Source: Pseudoclavibacter sp. 13-3 (GTDB lineage Bacteria; Actinomycetota; Actinomycetes; Actinomycetales; Microbacteriaceae). From it: a stretch of 64,000 nt of DNA. The notes beneath the pieces are model-generated. The model was not told where the DNA came from. It did not search any database and saw nothing but the letters and a program-made list of their open reading frames with translations. Within the stretch, counting starts at the first letter, position 1. Each line of letters begins with the position of its first letter. Positions 1-8,915 of the stretch are shown here, piece after piece. The position numbers and the translations under genes are program-made. Location: positions 237,271 through 301,270 of the forward strand of contig NZ_JAJOZT010000004.1 in NCBI RefSeq assembly GCF_021168475.1, read 5' to 3'.

Positions 1-2
1 GT

Positions 3-1028
3 CCACGAACCGATGCGCTGCGGGCTTCGGTGATCGTGTGGGGCAGCTGGACGGCGGTCACCTTTCTGGTGTTCAGCTTCATGTCCGGGATCTTCCACGC
101 GTACTACACGGTCGCGTTGGCACCGGGCATCGCAGGCGTCATCGGGCTCGGCGCCGCTGAGCTGTGGCGGATGCGTGGCGAGAGCGCACGACGGGGGCGC
201 ATCCTGACGACCATGTTGGCGGGGACTGTCTTGGTGACGGTGGTCTGGGCGTTCGCACTGCTCGGGCGCAGTGAAAGCCTGCTGCGCTGGCCGGTTCTCA
301 TGCTCGGAGCGGCCGCGGCGATCGGGCTGGCGGCCAGTGCCTGGGTGCCCGATTCCCGGATGCTCGCCGTGCGCAGCGCAGTCGCCGCGACAGTCGTCTG
401 CCTCGCCGGGCCGACCAGCTACACGATCTACACGGTGCAGCAGGGATACTCCGGCTCGATCATCACTGCCGGCCCTGCCGTGCAGTCTGGCGGCACGCAA
501 GGCCCGGGCGGCATGGGCGGCGGCCGAAGCATGCCTCCCTCTGGCGCCGGCGCAGCTGACGGCTCCGGTTCGGCACCGAACGCTCCGAGCACCGCGCAAG
601 ACGGCTCGGGCACCCAGTCGCCGAGTGCGGGTTCGTCAGGAGGACGCGCTGAAGGTCGCATGGGGGGCGGGCTTCTCGGCGGCACGACGGTCTCGGATGA
701 GATCGTGGGGATGCTGCAGGGCGATTCCGCTGGGTTCCGGTGGGCTGCCGCCACGACAGGGTCGCAGAATGCGGCCTCCTATCAGCTCGCCGCCGACGCC
801 CCGGTCATGCCGATCGGCGGGTTCAACGGCAGCGACCCGTTTCCGACGCTGCAGCTGTTCCAGCAGTACGTCGACGACGGCGAGATCCACTTCTACATCG
901 CCGGGGGTTCCATGGGGGCGGCCAACGGCGGGTCATCGGCGTCTGGTGAGATCGAGTCGTGGGTGCAGCAGAACTTCACCGCCCAGACCGTCGACGGAGT
1001 GACCGTCTACGATCTCACACAGCGTTGA
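3..1028 (+). CDS. Glycosyltransferase family 39 (ArnT/PMT-like) membrane protein, 3' part
   Basis: C-terminal part of a polytopic membrane glycosyltransferase of the GT39/ArnT type (YkcB-like), which transfers sugars from polyprenyl-phosphate donors on the outer face of the membrane. The reading frame is open to the left edge of the window, so the catalytic N-terminus lies outside. What is visible is several hydrophobic segments, an aromatic HAYYT motif of the kind found in this family, then a Gly/Ser/Pro-rich linker (about residues 160-215 counted from the GTG at 30) and a folded C-terminal region of about 115 residues that includes IGGFNGSDPFP. The linker plus soluble tail is common in the actinobacterial and Bacillus YkcB-like group. 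The acceptor cannot be told from sequence. A perfect hairpin follows immediately. Confidence 0.75.
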   Translation, partial: PRTDALRASVIVWGSWTAVTFLVFSFMSGIFHAYYTVALAPGIAGVIGLGAAELWRMRGESARRGRILTTMLAGTVLVTVVWAFALLGRSESLLRWPVLMLGAAAAIGLAASAWVPDSRMLAVRSAVAATVVCLAGPTSYTIYTVQQGYSGSIITAGPAVQSGGTQGPGGMGGGRSMPPSGAGAADGSGSAPNAPSTAQDGSGTQSPSAGSSGGRAEGRMGGGLLGGTTVSDEIVGMLQGDSAGFRWAAATTGSQNAASYQLAADAPVMPIGGFNGSDPFPTLQLFQQYVDDGEIHFYIAGGSMGAANGGSSASGEIESWVQQNFTAQTVDGVTVYDLTQR

Positions 1029-1032
1029 AACG

Positions 1033-1087
1033 GAAGATCGCCCGCCGTACGACTGCTTGCCGAGCAGTCGTACGGCGGGCGATCTTC
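1033..1087. terminator. Perfect 25-bp hairpin, probable bidirectional terminator
   Basis: Arms 1033-1057 and 1063-1087 are exact reverse complements around a 5-nt loop. It begins 4 nt after the stop of the GT39 gene and lies 27 nt beyond the end of the convergent gene at 1115, so it can serve both. No long T tract, as is usual in high-GC actinobacteria. Confidence 0.8.
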
Positions 1088-1114
1088 GTCAGCTGTGTTC
1101 AGAGTCAGCTGTGT

Positions 1115-2323
1115 TCAGGCGAGAGAGGTCGTCAGACGGTCAGGAGCTGCCGGGCGGTCAGGCAGACGCCGTCGGGACGCTTCTTTCGAGCGACCTTCGA
1201 CACCATCGCAGACACGCATCCGCCCGGTCGCCCCGAGCGCCCGCTGCACCAGTCGCACGCAGTTCTCGAACGCTTCGTCGTTGCGATCGGCGATCTCTCC
1301 GGCGTAGTGTCGCGCGGCGATCTTCATGTTCAGCGCCTGACGACGCGTCGCCCAGCTCTTCTCGACGCGGCCGACCGGCAGAGCTCGAAGATAATGCGCG
1401 CCGACGAGGCCCGGCCATGAGACTGCCCGGCGGTCTGACCGTCGGGCGTCGGTACGCATCACTCGCGAGTTCTCCAGGTGCAGCACGCCGTCGAGCATGA
1501 CGACGCGGCGGGCGTCGTAATGGTCTGCCTGACGCCACGATCGGCTCGACTTGACCTGGACGCCGATCACTTCGTGCGCTGCGGTGTCGATCACGATCAT
1601 GTCGGCGTTCGCTCCGCCGGCGAATCGTTCGAACTGCGGCGGGGCGGGAAGCACCACTGTCTGAGGTGTCCGGCACGACACTTCGAGCAGGGCGATCATC
1701 GCGTCGATCTCTGTGAGCATTCCCGTGTGCCACCTGCGCAGCTGTCTCGTCTCAGCGTCGTCTTGGGCCATGCTGCCCAGGGCCTGTTCGCGCACTGCAG
1801 AGAACAGCAGGACGTCACTGGAGAGTTCGAACCGCGCCCGCGCCACCGTGCGGCGGATGCTTCGTGGCGTGCACTCGTCGAAGAGCAGTGCGCTCCACAT
1901 CGGCAGACATCTGGCGTTCAGCCGGTGAAAGCTGAATTCGGTCAGCGCGTGGAGCACCTTAGCCGATTCGATCTGCTGAGATGCGGTCACTCCTTCAGCC
2001 GGCCCGCCAGAGCAATCGACCTCAGAGGCCGCCTGCTCGTTTGCGATCTCGACTGACAGCGCGACGAGTCGATCTCCGGCTGCGGCGAACCAGCGCAGGT
2101 AGGTCTGCGCCTCGGTATCGAGCTGACGCTTCGAGATGCCGATGGCTCTGCCGCTGAGACAGTCGTGCAGAAGACCGCCCCAGCGCTCGGCGTGGGCCCT
2201 CCCCTGACCCATGATGGAGTCGAGTTCGCGCTGCGTCTTCGCTGGGAGGCTTGCCCCAGCTGTCGCAGTGTGCGTCGGTGGGACTTCGCGGTGATACGCC
2301 TGCACGAATTCGCTGAACTGCAT
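1115..2323 (-). CDS. Hypothetical protein with possible PD-(D/E)xK nuclease-like C-terminal motif
   Basis: 402-residue protein that I do not recognise as a named family. The start is the ATG at 2323 because AGGAGG lies 4 nt upstream; the frame extends 9 codons further but without a ribosome binding site. The first about 230 residues look helical and are rich in Arg and Ala. Around residues 241-260 is the strand-like sequence ADMIVID followed by EVIGVQVKSS. An Asp followed after about ten residues by QxK on a second strand resembles the core of PD-(D/E)xK nucleases, in the variant with Gln for Glu. The C-terminal 40 residues are very basic. No methyltransferase, antitoxin or helicase lies beside it. 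The nuclease reading is inference from one motif. Confidence 0.45.
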   Translation of the reverse strand: MQFSEFVQAYHREVPPTHTATAGASLPAKTQRELDSIMGQGRAHAERWGGLLHDCLSGRAIGISKRQLDTEAQTYLRWFAAAGDRLVALSVEIANEQAASEVDCSGGPAEGVTASQQIESAKVLHALTEFSFHRLNARCLPMWSALLFDECTPRSIRRTVARARFELSSDVLLFSAVREQALGSMAQDDAETRQLRRWHTGMLTEIDAMIALLEVSCRTPQTVVLPAPPQFERFAGGANADMIVIDTAAHEVIGVQVKSSRSWRQADHYDARRVVMLDGVLHLENSRVMRTDARRSDRRAVSWPGLVGAHYLRALPVGRVEKSWATRRQALNMKIAARHYAGEIADRNDEAFENCVRLVQRALGATGRMRVCDGVEGRSKEASRRRLPDRPAAPDRLTTSLA

Positions 2324-2467
2324 GACTCCTCCTGCCGGGAGCCGCAGCATGCGGTCCCCGACTACAGGGTGCCGCCTGATGCTGTGCCGTGTCTGAGCAG
2401 CAGCCGTGCGTCTGCAATCACCGAAGGGGGTCAGCGCCGGTTCGGTGCCAGCCGGGTCAGAGGGGTC

Positions 2468-3040
2468 TCAGAGGTGCTTCGGCAGCATGGCGGGGCGGGC
2501 CATGCCGGCCTCGGCGGGATGATCGTCGTCGAGGTCGAGTTCGAGCCAGGTGACGTCGTGCCACTCGTCGAACTTCCAGCCGACCCGTTCGAAGCGGCCG
2601 ACCTCACGAAACCCCATGCGCTTGTGCATGCGGATGCTGGCCTCGTTCTCGCTGACCACGTTCGCGATGACGCGTCGGTAGCCGCGCTCGGCCAGACGAT
2701 CCATCATGGCGTCGTACATCGCACGACCCACGCCTCCACGGCGTTCGTCGACCGACACGTACACGCTGGTTTCGCAGGTCCAGTCATAGGCGGGTCTGTC
2801 GCTGAACTCGTGCGCATATGCGTACCCGACGACCTGGCCGCCGCGTTCGGCGACCACCCATGCGTAGTGCTCGAGGGCTCCCTGCATGCGCTCGGCGACC
2901 ATCTCGGTCGTCGGAGCGATCGTCTCGAAGGTGAACGACGTGTGTTCGACGTACGGACGGTACACTTCGGCGCACGCCTGAGCGTCGTCAATCGTCGCCA
3001 GGCGGATGTTCAGATCGGTCACAGTCTCTGTCATCGTCAC
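2468..3040 (-). CDS. GNAT N-acetyltransferase, phosphinothricin/methionine-sulfoximine type
   Basis: 190-residue acetyltransferase of the GNAT superfamily, closest in layout to the PAT/MnaT (YncA) group that acetylates the amino group of phosphinothricin, methionine sulfoximine and related amino acids with acetyl-CoA. Family signs are an N-terminal IRLATIDDAQA strand-helix, ETSVYVS before the acetyl-CoA loop RRGGVGRAMY (about residues 99-108), and the NEASIRMHKRMGF segment near residues 129-141. The GTG start at 3040 is preceded at 6 nt by the -10-like TAGGCT, so the message is probably leaderless. It may give resistance to glutamine-synthetase inhibitors, or serve amino acid detoxification; substrate is not decidable here. 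Confidence 0.8.
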   Translation of the reverse strand: MTMTETVTDLNIRLATIDDAQACAEVYRPYVEHTSFTFETIAPTTEMVAERMQGALEHYAWVVAERGGQVVGYAYAHEFSDRPAYDWTCETSVYVSVDERRGGVGRAMYDAMMDRLAERGYRRVIANVVSENEASIRMHKRMGFREVGRFERVGWKFDEWHDVTWLELDLDDDHPAEAGMARPAMLPKHL

Positions 3041-3133
3041 CGCGTTAGCCTAACGTTCGAAAGCGAACATGCAAACCCCTGTTTCCTGCGTGTCGCCGAC
3101 GTCGTGGCACGCCCCTGGCATGGGGTGACGGGA

Positions 3134-3937
3134 TCAGACGACGCGCCGATGTGCCCACCACAGTGGAAGGACGGTGAGCAGCAGCGCGCCGGCCAGGTTT
3201 CCGGCCAGTGCGGGCACCTGATTCCACGCCCACCACTGCGCTGCGGTGACGTCGGCGCCGAGTACGATGCCGGCCGGGATCACGAACAGGTTCACCACCG
3301 CATGTTCCAGTCCCAGGGCATAGAACATCGTCACCGGCAGCCACATCGCCAGCACTCGCCCGGCAGTGTCGTCAGCCGCGTAGTTGAGCATCGCGCCGAT
3401 CGTCACCAGCCAGTTGCAGAGCATCGCCTTGACGAAGACCACGGCGAGGCCCAAGGCACCGAGTGCGGCGTAGCCGGTCGTCTTGGTCTCTGCCGTGCTC
3501 ACGATCATCGCGATGACTCCGGCTGTCGCGCCGTGGCCCTCAGAAGTCCGGCCGAAATCGGTGGCGCCGGCTGCGAAGAGGCCGATGAATGCACCGACAC
3601 CGGCGAAGTGCCCGAGCAGCACCCACGTCGCGTTGCGCGCGAAGTCACGGCCGCGAGCGCGGTGCGCGAGCATGGCCAGCGGCACGACGGCGAAGTTGCC
3701 GGTGACGAGTTCGAGGCCGAGCAGCATGATCACCACGAAGCCGATCGGAAACACGACAGCGCCGATCAGCGGCAGCCCGGTCTGGGTCGTGGCCCCGTAT
3801 GAGAGCACCGTCGCACACGAGAGCAGTGCTCCGGCGAGTGCGCCACGAGCGAAGAGCGACGCGGCCGGAGCCACGGCCCGCTGCGCTCCGGAGTCGATCA
3901 CTCGGTCGAGCATGACCCGGGCGCTCACGGCGCTCAC
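3134..3937 (-). CDS. Formate/nitrite transporter (FNT) family protein
   Basis: 267-residue integral membrane protein of the FNT family, pentameric channels for small monovalent anions such as formate, nitrite or hydrosulfide. About six hydrophobic segments are visible. Family marks are GLELVTGN near residues 73-80, the KAMLCNWLV segment in the middle, and the GLEHAVVNLFVIP motif carrying the pore His near residue 210. The GTG start overlaps the TGA of the VOC gene by four bases (GTGA at 3934-3937), so translation is probably coupled to it. No formate lyase or nitrite reductase gene is nearby, so the anion is unknown. Confidence 0.85.
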   Translation of the reverse strand: MSAVSARVMLDRVIDSGAQRAVAPAASLFARGALAGALLSCATVLSYGATTQTGLPLIGAVVFPIGFVVIMLLGLELVTGNFAVVPLAMLAHRARGRDFARNATWVLLGHFAGVGAFIGLFAAGATDFGRTSEGHGATAGVIAMIVSTAETKTTGYAALGALGLAVVFVKAMLCNWLVTIGAMLNYAADDTAGRVLAMWLPVTMFYALGLEHAVVNLFVIPAGIVLGADVTAAQWWAWNQVPALAGNLAGALLLTVLPLWWAHRRVV

Positions 3938-4875
3938 GGTGCCAGCAGCTCGTCGATGACGATCTTCTTCATGCCCAGAAGCCGCGCGTAGGCCCCTGGC
4001 CGCAGCATCAGCTCGGCGATGTCAGCCGGCACGATCTGCCAGCTCACACCGAATCGGTCGCGGCACCAGCCGCAGGCCTCGGCCTCAGGTGACGACGACA
4101 GGAGCTCCCAGAGACGGTCGATCTCGGCCTGATCGGCACAGTCGACCTGCAGAGACACACCCTCGGTGAAGGGGAAACCAGCGCTGCCGGTGTCGTCTGC
4201 GGCCGTGAGCCACTGCCCGCAGATCTGAAAGTCCGCGAACTCCAGCAGTCCGTCGGCAGTGGCGTCAGCCGTCGGTTCCGTGCTGGTGCTGCGGTATGGA
4301 ATGACGGTGCCGAGCCCGGCCATCTCGGCGCGCGGCCTGAACACGTCGACGTAGTACTCGATCGCCTGCAGAGCATGCCCCCGCTGCGGGCCGGCGAACC
4401 GGAGCGACGGCAGCACGAACGGCCGCGACGCACCGCGGGGGTCGGTGAGGATCAGCTGCCAGCAGACGCCGTATCGATCCTGCAGCCACCCGAAGCACCT
4501 GCTGAACGGCGTGGCTCCCAACGGCACCAACGGGGTGCCGTCACGGCTGAGAGCCGCCCAGACGCCGCGCAGGCGATCGTGCGCCTGAGGGTCGACGCCG
4601 GGGTCGAAGTTCAACATGAGCGAGATCGACGGGTTCGGGCGAAACTCCGCACCGGCGTTGACGGCGACGAGCCGCTGCCCCGCGACGGTGAACTCGATCG
4701 TGAGCTCCTGACCGGCCATGGCTTCCTGAAAAGGAGGCAGTCCCTCGAGCGGATAGTGCGACACGTCGGTGACGCGGCAGTCGGGCAGCGCATCGACGTA
4801 GAAGTCGACGGCTTCTCGAGCATCGCCGTCGAACCAGAGGTTCGGCACGATGCAGGTCTTCTCGTCTGTCTGCAT
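3934..4875 (-). CDS. Tandem PhnB-like VOC domain protein
   Basis: 313-residue protein made of two copies of the PhnB/3-demethylubiquinone-methyltransferase-like VOC fold, residues about 6-150 and 155-310. Each begins with a VPNLWFDG- or QAIEYYVDVF-like strand and ends with a conserved RFGVSWQI or RYGVCWQL motif. VOC proteins are usually metal-dependent enzymes or binding proteins, but many PhnB-like members have no known reaction. The ATG at 4875 is chosen because AAGGAGG lies 6 nt upstream; the frame is open further upstream without translation signals. It is the first gene of a two-gene unit with the FNT transporter and diverges from copZ. Confidence 0.8.
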   Translation of the reverse strand: MQTDEKTCIVPNLWFDGDAREAVDFYVDALPDCRVTDVSHYPLEGLPPFQEAMAGQELTIEFTVAGQRLVAVNAGAEFRPNPSISLMLNFDPGVDPQAHDRLRGVWAALSRDGTPLVPLGATPFSRCFGWLQDRYGVCWQLILTDPRGASRPFVLPSLRFAGPQRGHALQAIEYYVDVFRPRAEMAGLGTVIPYRSTSTEPTADATADGLLEFADFQICGQWLTAADDTGSAGFPFTEGVSLQVDCADQAEIDRLWELLSSSPEAEACGWCRDRFGVSWQIVPADIAELMLRPGAYARLLGMKKIVIDELLAP

Positions 4876-4999
4876 CGGAGGCCTCCTTCGATCGCCGTCG
4901 ACCGCTGCCCTTATCATCGTGGGGCACATGATCGACCGCGCGCCACCCGAACACCGCGGAATATTCGATTCCTCCGCTGCGCTGACGCCGAGCCAGGAG

Positions 5000-5031
5000 T
5001 ATAGTGGGCAAAAATACCCCCTCCGGGTATT
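5000..5031 (+). promoter_or_regulatory. copZ-copA promoter -10 with CsoR-like operator
   Basis: TATAGT at 5000-5005 is a good -10. Just downstream, at 5013-5031, AATACCC and GGGTATT form a 7-bp inverted repeat around CCTCC. TACCC...GGGTA palindromes at the start of copper genes are typical targets of the Cu(I)-sensing repressor CsoR (established for Bacillus and Mycobacterium). Its position would block open-complex formation. No csoR gene lies in the window, so the regulator is inferred. Confidence 0.6.
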
Positions 5032-5070
5032 CGGGCCGACGACGCAGCTCGTCGCAGAGAGGAAGACGCC

Positions 5071-5283
5071 ATGAGCACGATCACCGATTTCGCCGTCACC
5101 GGAATGTCCTGCGGACACTGCGAGCACGCCGTGCGCGAAGAAGTCGAGAAGATCCCCGGCGTGCAGAGCCTCGAGGTCAGTGCTCAGACCGGGCGCCTGC
5201 ACATCACCAGTGATCAGCCGCTCGACGACGCAGCCGTTCTGGCCGCCGTCGACGAGGCTGGGTACTCGGCGACTCGCGCCTGA
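5071..5283 (+). CDS. copZ: Copper chaperone CopZ (HMA domain)
   Basis: 70-residue heavy-metal-associated domain that binds Cu(I) and hands it to the CopA ATPase. The metal site GMSCGHC has its two Cys at residues 14 and 17, and the length is that of a free-standing chaperone. AGAGGAAG lies upstream of the ATG. It precedes copA by 62 bp on the same strand and follows the CsoR-like operator, so the two genes probably form one copper-induced transcript. Confidence 0.92.
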   Translation: MSTITDFAVTGMSCGHCEHAVREEVEKIPGVQSLEVSAQTGRLHITSDQPLDDAAVLAAVDEAGYSATRA

Positions 5284-5345
5284 GTCCGGCGCAGACTCGG
5301 CGCTCGACAGACAGCACACATCGTCTTCAGAGGGAGTCAGACACC

Positions 5346-7625
5346 GTGAGCGGCGAGACCACCACCCCGGCACCGACCGGACGCGACAGCATCGAACTCG
5401 CGATCGGGGGCATGACCTGTGCGTCGTGTGCCGCACGTATCGAGAAGAGGCTGAACCGGCTCGACGGAGTGGACGCGACCGTGAACTTCGCCACCGAGAA
5501 GGCACGCGTCCATGCACCTGAGGGCTACGACCCGGCGCAGCTGATCGACGTGGTCGAGCAGACGGGCTACACGGCCGCACTGCCCGCTCCCCCAGAGCCG
5601 ACCACCGCATCCGCCGCCGGCGCCGACTCACACGACGACGCCGAGCTGCTGGCCCTGCGCAACCGGCTGATCGGCTCGGTGGTGCTCTCAGTGCCGGTCA
5701 TCGCGATGGCGATGATCCCCGCACTGCAGTTCACGAACTGGCAGTGGCTGTCGCTGACGTTGGCGGCACCGGTCGTCGTCTGGGCAGCGTGGCCGTTTCA
5801 CCGTGCCGCGTGGATCAACCTGCGCCACGGGGCGGCCACGATGGACACCCTGATCTCGCTCGGCACCCTCTCTGCCCTGATCTGGTCGCTGTATGCGCTC
5901 TTCTTCGGCATGGCCGGCCTGCCCGGCATGCACCACACCTTCGAGCTCACCATCGCTCCGAGCGAGGGGTCGGACAACATCTACCTCGAGGTCGCCGCCG
6001 GGGTGACCATGTTCGTCCTGGCCGGCCGCTTCTTCGAGATGCGCTCGAAACGACAGGCCAGTGCGGCGCTGCGGGCGCTGCTCGAACTCGGGGCCAAAGA
6101 CGTCGCCGTGCTGCGCGACGGCCGCGAGCAGCGCATTCCGGTGGCCGAGCTCGCGGTGGGCGACGAGTTCGTCGTGCGCCCGGGCGAGAAGATCGCGACT
6201 GACGGCCGGGTGGTCTCGGGCTCGTCGGCGGTGGATGCATCGATGCTGACCGGCGAATCTGTGCCCGTCGAGGTGAACGAGGGAGATGCCGTCGTCGGCG
6301 CGACGGTGAATGCCGGCGGCCGCCTGGTGGTTCGGGCCACCCGCGTCGGCGCAGACACCCAGCTGGCGCATATGGCGCAGATGGTCGAAGACGCGCAGTC
6401 GGGCAAAGCCCCGGTGCAGCGCCTCGCCGATCGGGTGTCGGCAGTCTTCGTGCCCATCGTCATCGGCATCGCCGTGGTGACGCTGGCCGTGTGGCTGCTG
6501 CTGGGGCACCCTGCTGCCTCCGCATTCACCGCCGCCGTCTCGGTGCTCATCATCGCCTGCCCGTGCGCGCTGGGCCTGGCCACTCCGACGGCACTGCTCG
6601 TGGGCACCGGACGCGGCGCCCAGCTCGGCATACTCATCAAGGGCCCCGAGGTACTCGAGTCGACGCGTCGGGTCGACACCGTCGTGCTCGACAAGACCGG
6701 CACCGTGACCACCGGACGCATGACCCTGCACAGCATCGTCGTCGAGCCGGGCGTCGACGAGCACGAGCTGCTGCGACTCGCCGGCGCCCTCGAGAGCGCC
6801 TCTGAGCATCCGATCGCCCGCGCCATTGCACAGGCCGCTGCCACGGCCACTGCTGAGCCGCTGCCGGCGGTCTCAGACTTCGCCAGCACGGTCGGCCTGG
6901 GCGTTCAGGGCGTGGTCGACGGGCACGCCGTCGTCGCCGGACGCGAAGCGCTGCTGCAGCAGCAGTCGATGCGTCTCTCTGACAGGCTCGTGGCGGCCAA
7001 ACAGCAGGCTGAGCGCAGCGGTGCGACCGTCATCGCCGTGGCATGGGACGGCTCGGCACGCGGCATCGTCGTCGTGGCAGACGCGGTCAGGCCCACCAGC
7101 CGCGAGGCGGTCGCCCGGCTCACCGATCTCGGGCTCACCACGGTGCTGCTCACCGGTGACAATGAGCGGGCCGCCGAGCAGATCGGCGCCGACGTGGGCA
7201 TCGACCGGGTGATCGCCGAAGTGCTGCCGCAGCAGAAGGTCGCCGAAGTGAAGCGGCTGCAGCAATCCGGGCATGTCGTGGCGATGGTCGGCGACGGCGT
7301 CAACGACGCACCCGCTCTGGCCACCGCCGATTTGGGCCTGGCCATGGGCACCGGCACCGATGCGGCCATCGAGGCCGCTGACATCACTCTGGTACGCGGC
7401 GATCTGCGCAGCGCCGCCGATGCGATCCGTCTGGCCCGGCGCACGCTCGGCACGATCAAGGCGAACCTCTTCTGGGCATTCGCCTACAACGTGGCGGCGA
7501 TCCCGCTCGCCGCGCTGGGCCTGCTCAACCCGATGCTGGCGGGTGCGGCGATGGCGTTCAGCAGCGTCTTCGTCGTGGGCAACAGCCTGCGCCTGCGCGG
7601 CTTCCGCAGTCGAGCACAGGGCTGA
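5346..7625 (+). CDS. copA: Copper-exporting P1B-type ATPase CopA
   Basis: 759-residue P-type ATPase that pumps Cu(I) out of the cytoplasm. One N-terminal HMA domain carries GMTCASC (Cys 25 and 28). The transport helix has the CPC motif in [13 protein letters not shown], typical of Cu(I) pumps; the actuator has TGES; the phosphorylated Asp lies in DKTGTVTTG; and the hinge is [10 protein letters not shown]. The GTG start has GAGGGAG upstream. Length and order of domains match bacterial CopA with a single HMA domain. It works with CopZ. Confidence 0.95.
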   Translation: MSGETTTPAPTGRDSIELAIGGMTCASCAARIEKRLNRLDGVDATVNFATEKARVHAPEGYDPAQLIDVVEQTGYTAALPAPPEPTTASAAGADSHDDAELLALRNRLIGSVVLSVPVIAMAMIPALQFTNWQWLSLTLAAPVVVWAAWPFHRAAWINLRHGAATMDTLISLGTLSALIWSLYALFFGMAGLPGMHHTFELTIAPSEGSDNIYLEVAAGVTMFVLAGRFFEMRSKRQASAALRALLELGAKDVAVLRDGREQRIPVAELAVGDEFVVRPGEKIATDGRVVSGSSAVDASMLTGESVPVEVNEGDAVVGATVNAGGRLVVRATRVGADTQLAHMAQMVEDAQSGKAPVQRLADRVSAVFVPIVIGIAVVTLAVWLLLGHPAASAFTAAVSVLIIACPCALGLATPTALLVGTGRGAQLGILIKGPEVLESTRRVDTVVLDKTGTVTTGRMTLHSIVVEPGVDEHELLRLAGALESASEHPIARAIAQAAATATAEPLPAVSDFASTVGLGVQGVVDGHAVVAGREALLQQQSMRLSDRLVAAKQQAERSGATVIAVAWDGSARGIVVVADAVRPTSREAVARLTDLGLTTVLLTGDNERAAEQIGADVGIDRVIAEVLPQQKVAEVKRLQQSGHVVAMVGDGVNDAPALATADLGLAMGTGTDAAIEAADITLVRGDLRSAADAIRLARRTLGTIKANLFWAFAYNVAAIPLAALGLLNPMLAGAAMAFSSVFVVGNSLRLRGFRSRAQG

Positions 7626-7666
7626 TTCTCAATCAGACGTCATGGCAGCCGGGTACGCTGAGGGCA

Positions 7667-8302
7667 ATGGGATCAGCAGCGTCTGAGTGGGTGTTGTCAC
7701 TCGCGAACTCACCGTGGGTGTTCGTCGCGCTGGCCCTCGTGCTGGCGTTCAGCGGCACGCTCACCTTTCTGCCCACGCAGTCGCTCGTGATCGCCTTGGC
7801 GACGATCGCCTACGCCCGCCCCGACCCCGCGCTCGTGACCGTCCTGCTGCTGATCAGCACCACCGTCGGCATGGTCACCGGCGACCTCGGGGCGTTCGGA
7901 CTGGCACGGTGGATGAATCTCGGCCGCTGGCGATGGCTCAACGGCGGCAGGGTGCAGCGCACGAGACGCTGGATGCGGCGGCGGCTGCGCGAGCAGCCGC
8001 ACAGCACGATGATCAGCGCTCGACTGGTGCCCATGGGACGCCTGGCCACGACCCTCGCCTGCGCCGATCTGAGGATGCCGACCGCCCTGTTCGCCCGGCT
8101 CTCGGCAGTCGGGTCGCTGGTCTGGGCGATCTACAGCACCGTCATCGGCGCCATCGCCGGCATCTGGGTCGAGAAGCACCCCGTGCTGGTGCTCTGCGTC
8201 GCCGTGGTGGTCGCCATGCTCATCGGCATGATCGCCTCACGCGTCCAGACTCGGCTGATGTCTCGTGAACCCCATGAAGATCAGCCGGAGGGGCTTTCCT
8301 GA
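7667..8302 (+). CDS. DedA/VTT-domain membrane protein
   Basis: 211-residue membrane protein with the VTT (SNARE-associated) fold of the DedA family, some members of which flip phospholipids or undecaprenyl phosphate. The family loop appears as SARLVPMGRLATTLACADLRMP (about residues 114-135), with the conserved Arg-x-x-P-x-GR pattern. Hydrophobic segments lie at about residues 15-45, 58-78, 150-168 and 172-192. TACGCT ends 7 nt before the ATG, so it probably has its own leaderless transcript rather than depending on copA. The end nearly touches the convergent PfpI gene (2 nt apart). Confidence 0.75.
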   Translation: MGSAASEWVLSLANSPWVFVALALVLAFSGTLTFLPTQSLVIALATIAYARPDPALVTVLLLISTTVGMVTGDLGAFGLARWMNLGRWRWLNGGRVQRTRRWMRRRLREQPHSTMISARLVPMGRLATTLACADLRMPTALFARLSAVGSLVWAIYSTVIGAIAGIWVEKHPVLVLCVAVVVAMLIGMIASRVQTRLMSREPHEDQPEGLS

Positions 8303-8304
8303 GC

Positions 8305-8862
8305 TCAGCTCTGCAGTGTCTCGACGATGGCTGCGACGAAGGCGTCGAGGTCGTGCGGCGACCGCGAGGTGATCAGCCGCCAGCCGTCGGTGTCGTCGAC
8401 GACCGCCTCGGCGTCGGTCCACTCGGCTCCGGCGTTGACCAGATCGGTCTTGATGCTGCCATACGAGGTGAGCTTCTTGCCCTCGGCCACACCGGCGTCG
8501 ATCAGCGCCCACGGCGCGTGGCAGATCGCGGCGATCGGTCGCCCGGCGATGGCGAAGCGGCGCACGATGCGCTGCGCGTCGTCGTCGATGCGCAGCTGGT
8601 CGGCGTTGATGGTGCCGCCCGGCAGCACCAGCAGATCGAACTGCGCGGGGTCGATGTCGGCGAAGGCGGCGTCGGGCGTCAGCGTCTCGCCGATCGTTCG
8701 GTCGTGCACCAGGGTGAGGATGGCCTCATGCCTCGGCGCGGCGACGGTCACGCGAGCGCCCGCTGCGCGCAGATCGTTCACCGGTCGCGAGATCTCGGCG
8801 GTCTCGACTCCGTAGTTGGTCGCGATGACGAGCACACGCTTCGCTGAGAGCAGTGTGGGCAT
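8305..8862 (-). CDS. DJ-1/PfpI family class I glutamine-amidotransferase-like protein
   Basis: 185-residue protein of the DJ-1/PfpI superfamily. The nucleophile elbow is AAICHAPW, with Cys next to His as in PfpI-type proteins, preceded by DLLVLPGGT. Members act as deglycases, glyoxalase III-like enzymes or stress proteins; the reaction of this one is not determined. The ATG at 8862 has AAGGAG 6 nt upstream; the open frame upstream of it (19 codons) lacks a site. It converges with the DedA gene and has its own short upstream region next to the AI-2E gene. Confidence 0.85.
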   Translation of the reverse strand: MPTLLSAKRVLVIATNYGVETAEISRPVNDLRAAGARVTVAAPRHEAILTLVHDRTIGETLTPDAAFADIDPAQFDLLVLPGGTINADQLRIDDDAQRIVRRFAIAGRPIAAICHAPWALIDAGVAEGKKLTSYGSIKTDLVNAGAEWTDAEAVVDDTDGWRLITSRSPHDLDAFVAAIVETLQS

Positions 8863-8915
8863 GGGGGACTCCTTCGGTATCTGTGTCGTCGGCGCCGTGG
8901 TGGAGCCGACGCCGA

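Noticed and set aside
655..780. Glycine-rich stretch of the GT39 protein as a repeat or frameshift
   Set aside because: It is a low-complexity linker in a single open frame, common in this family.
1115..3040. Restriction-modification or toxin-antitoxin pair
   Set aside because: The neighbour of the nuclease-like gene is a plain GNAT acetyltransferase with its own promoter; no methyltransferase or small antitoxin is present.
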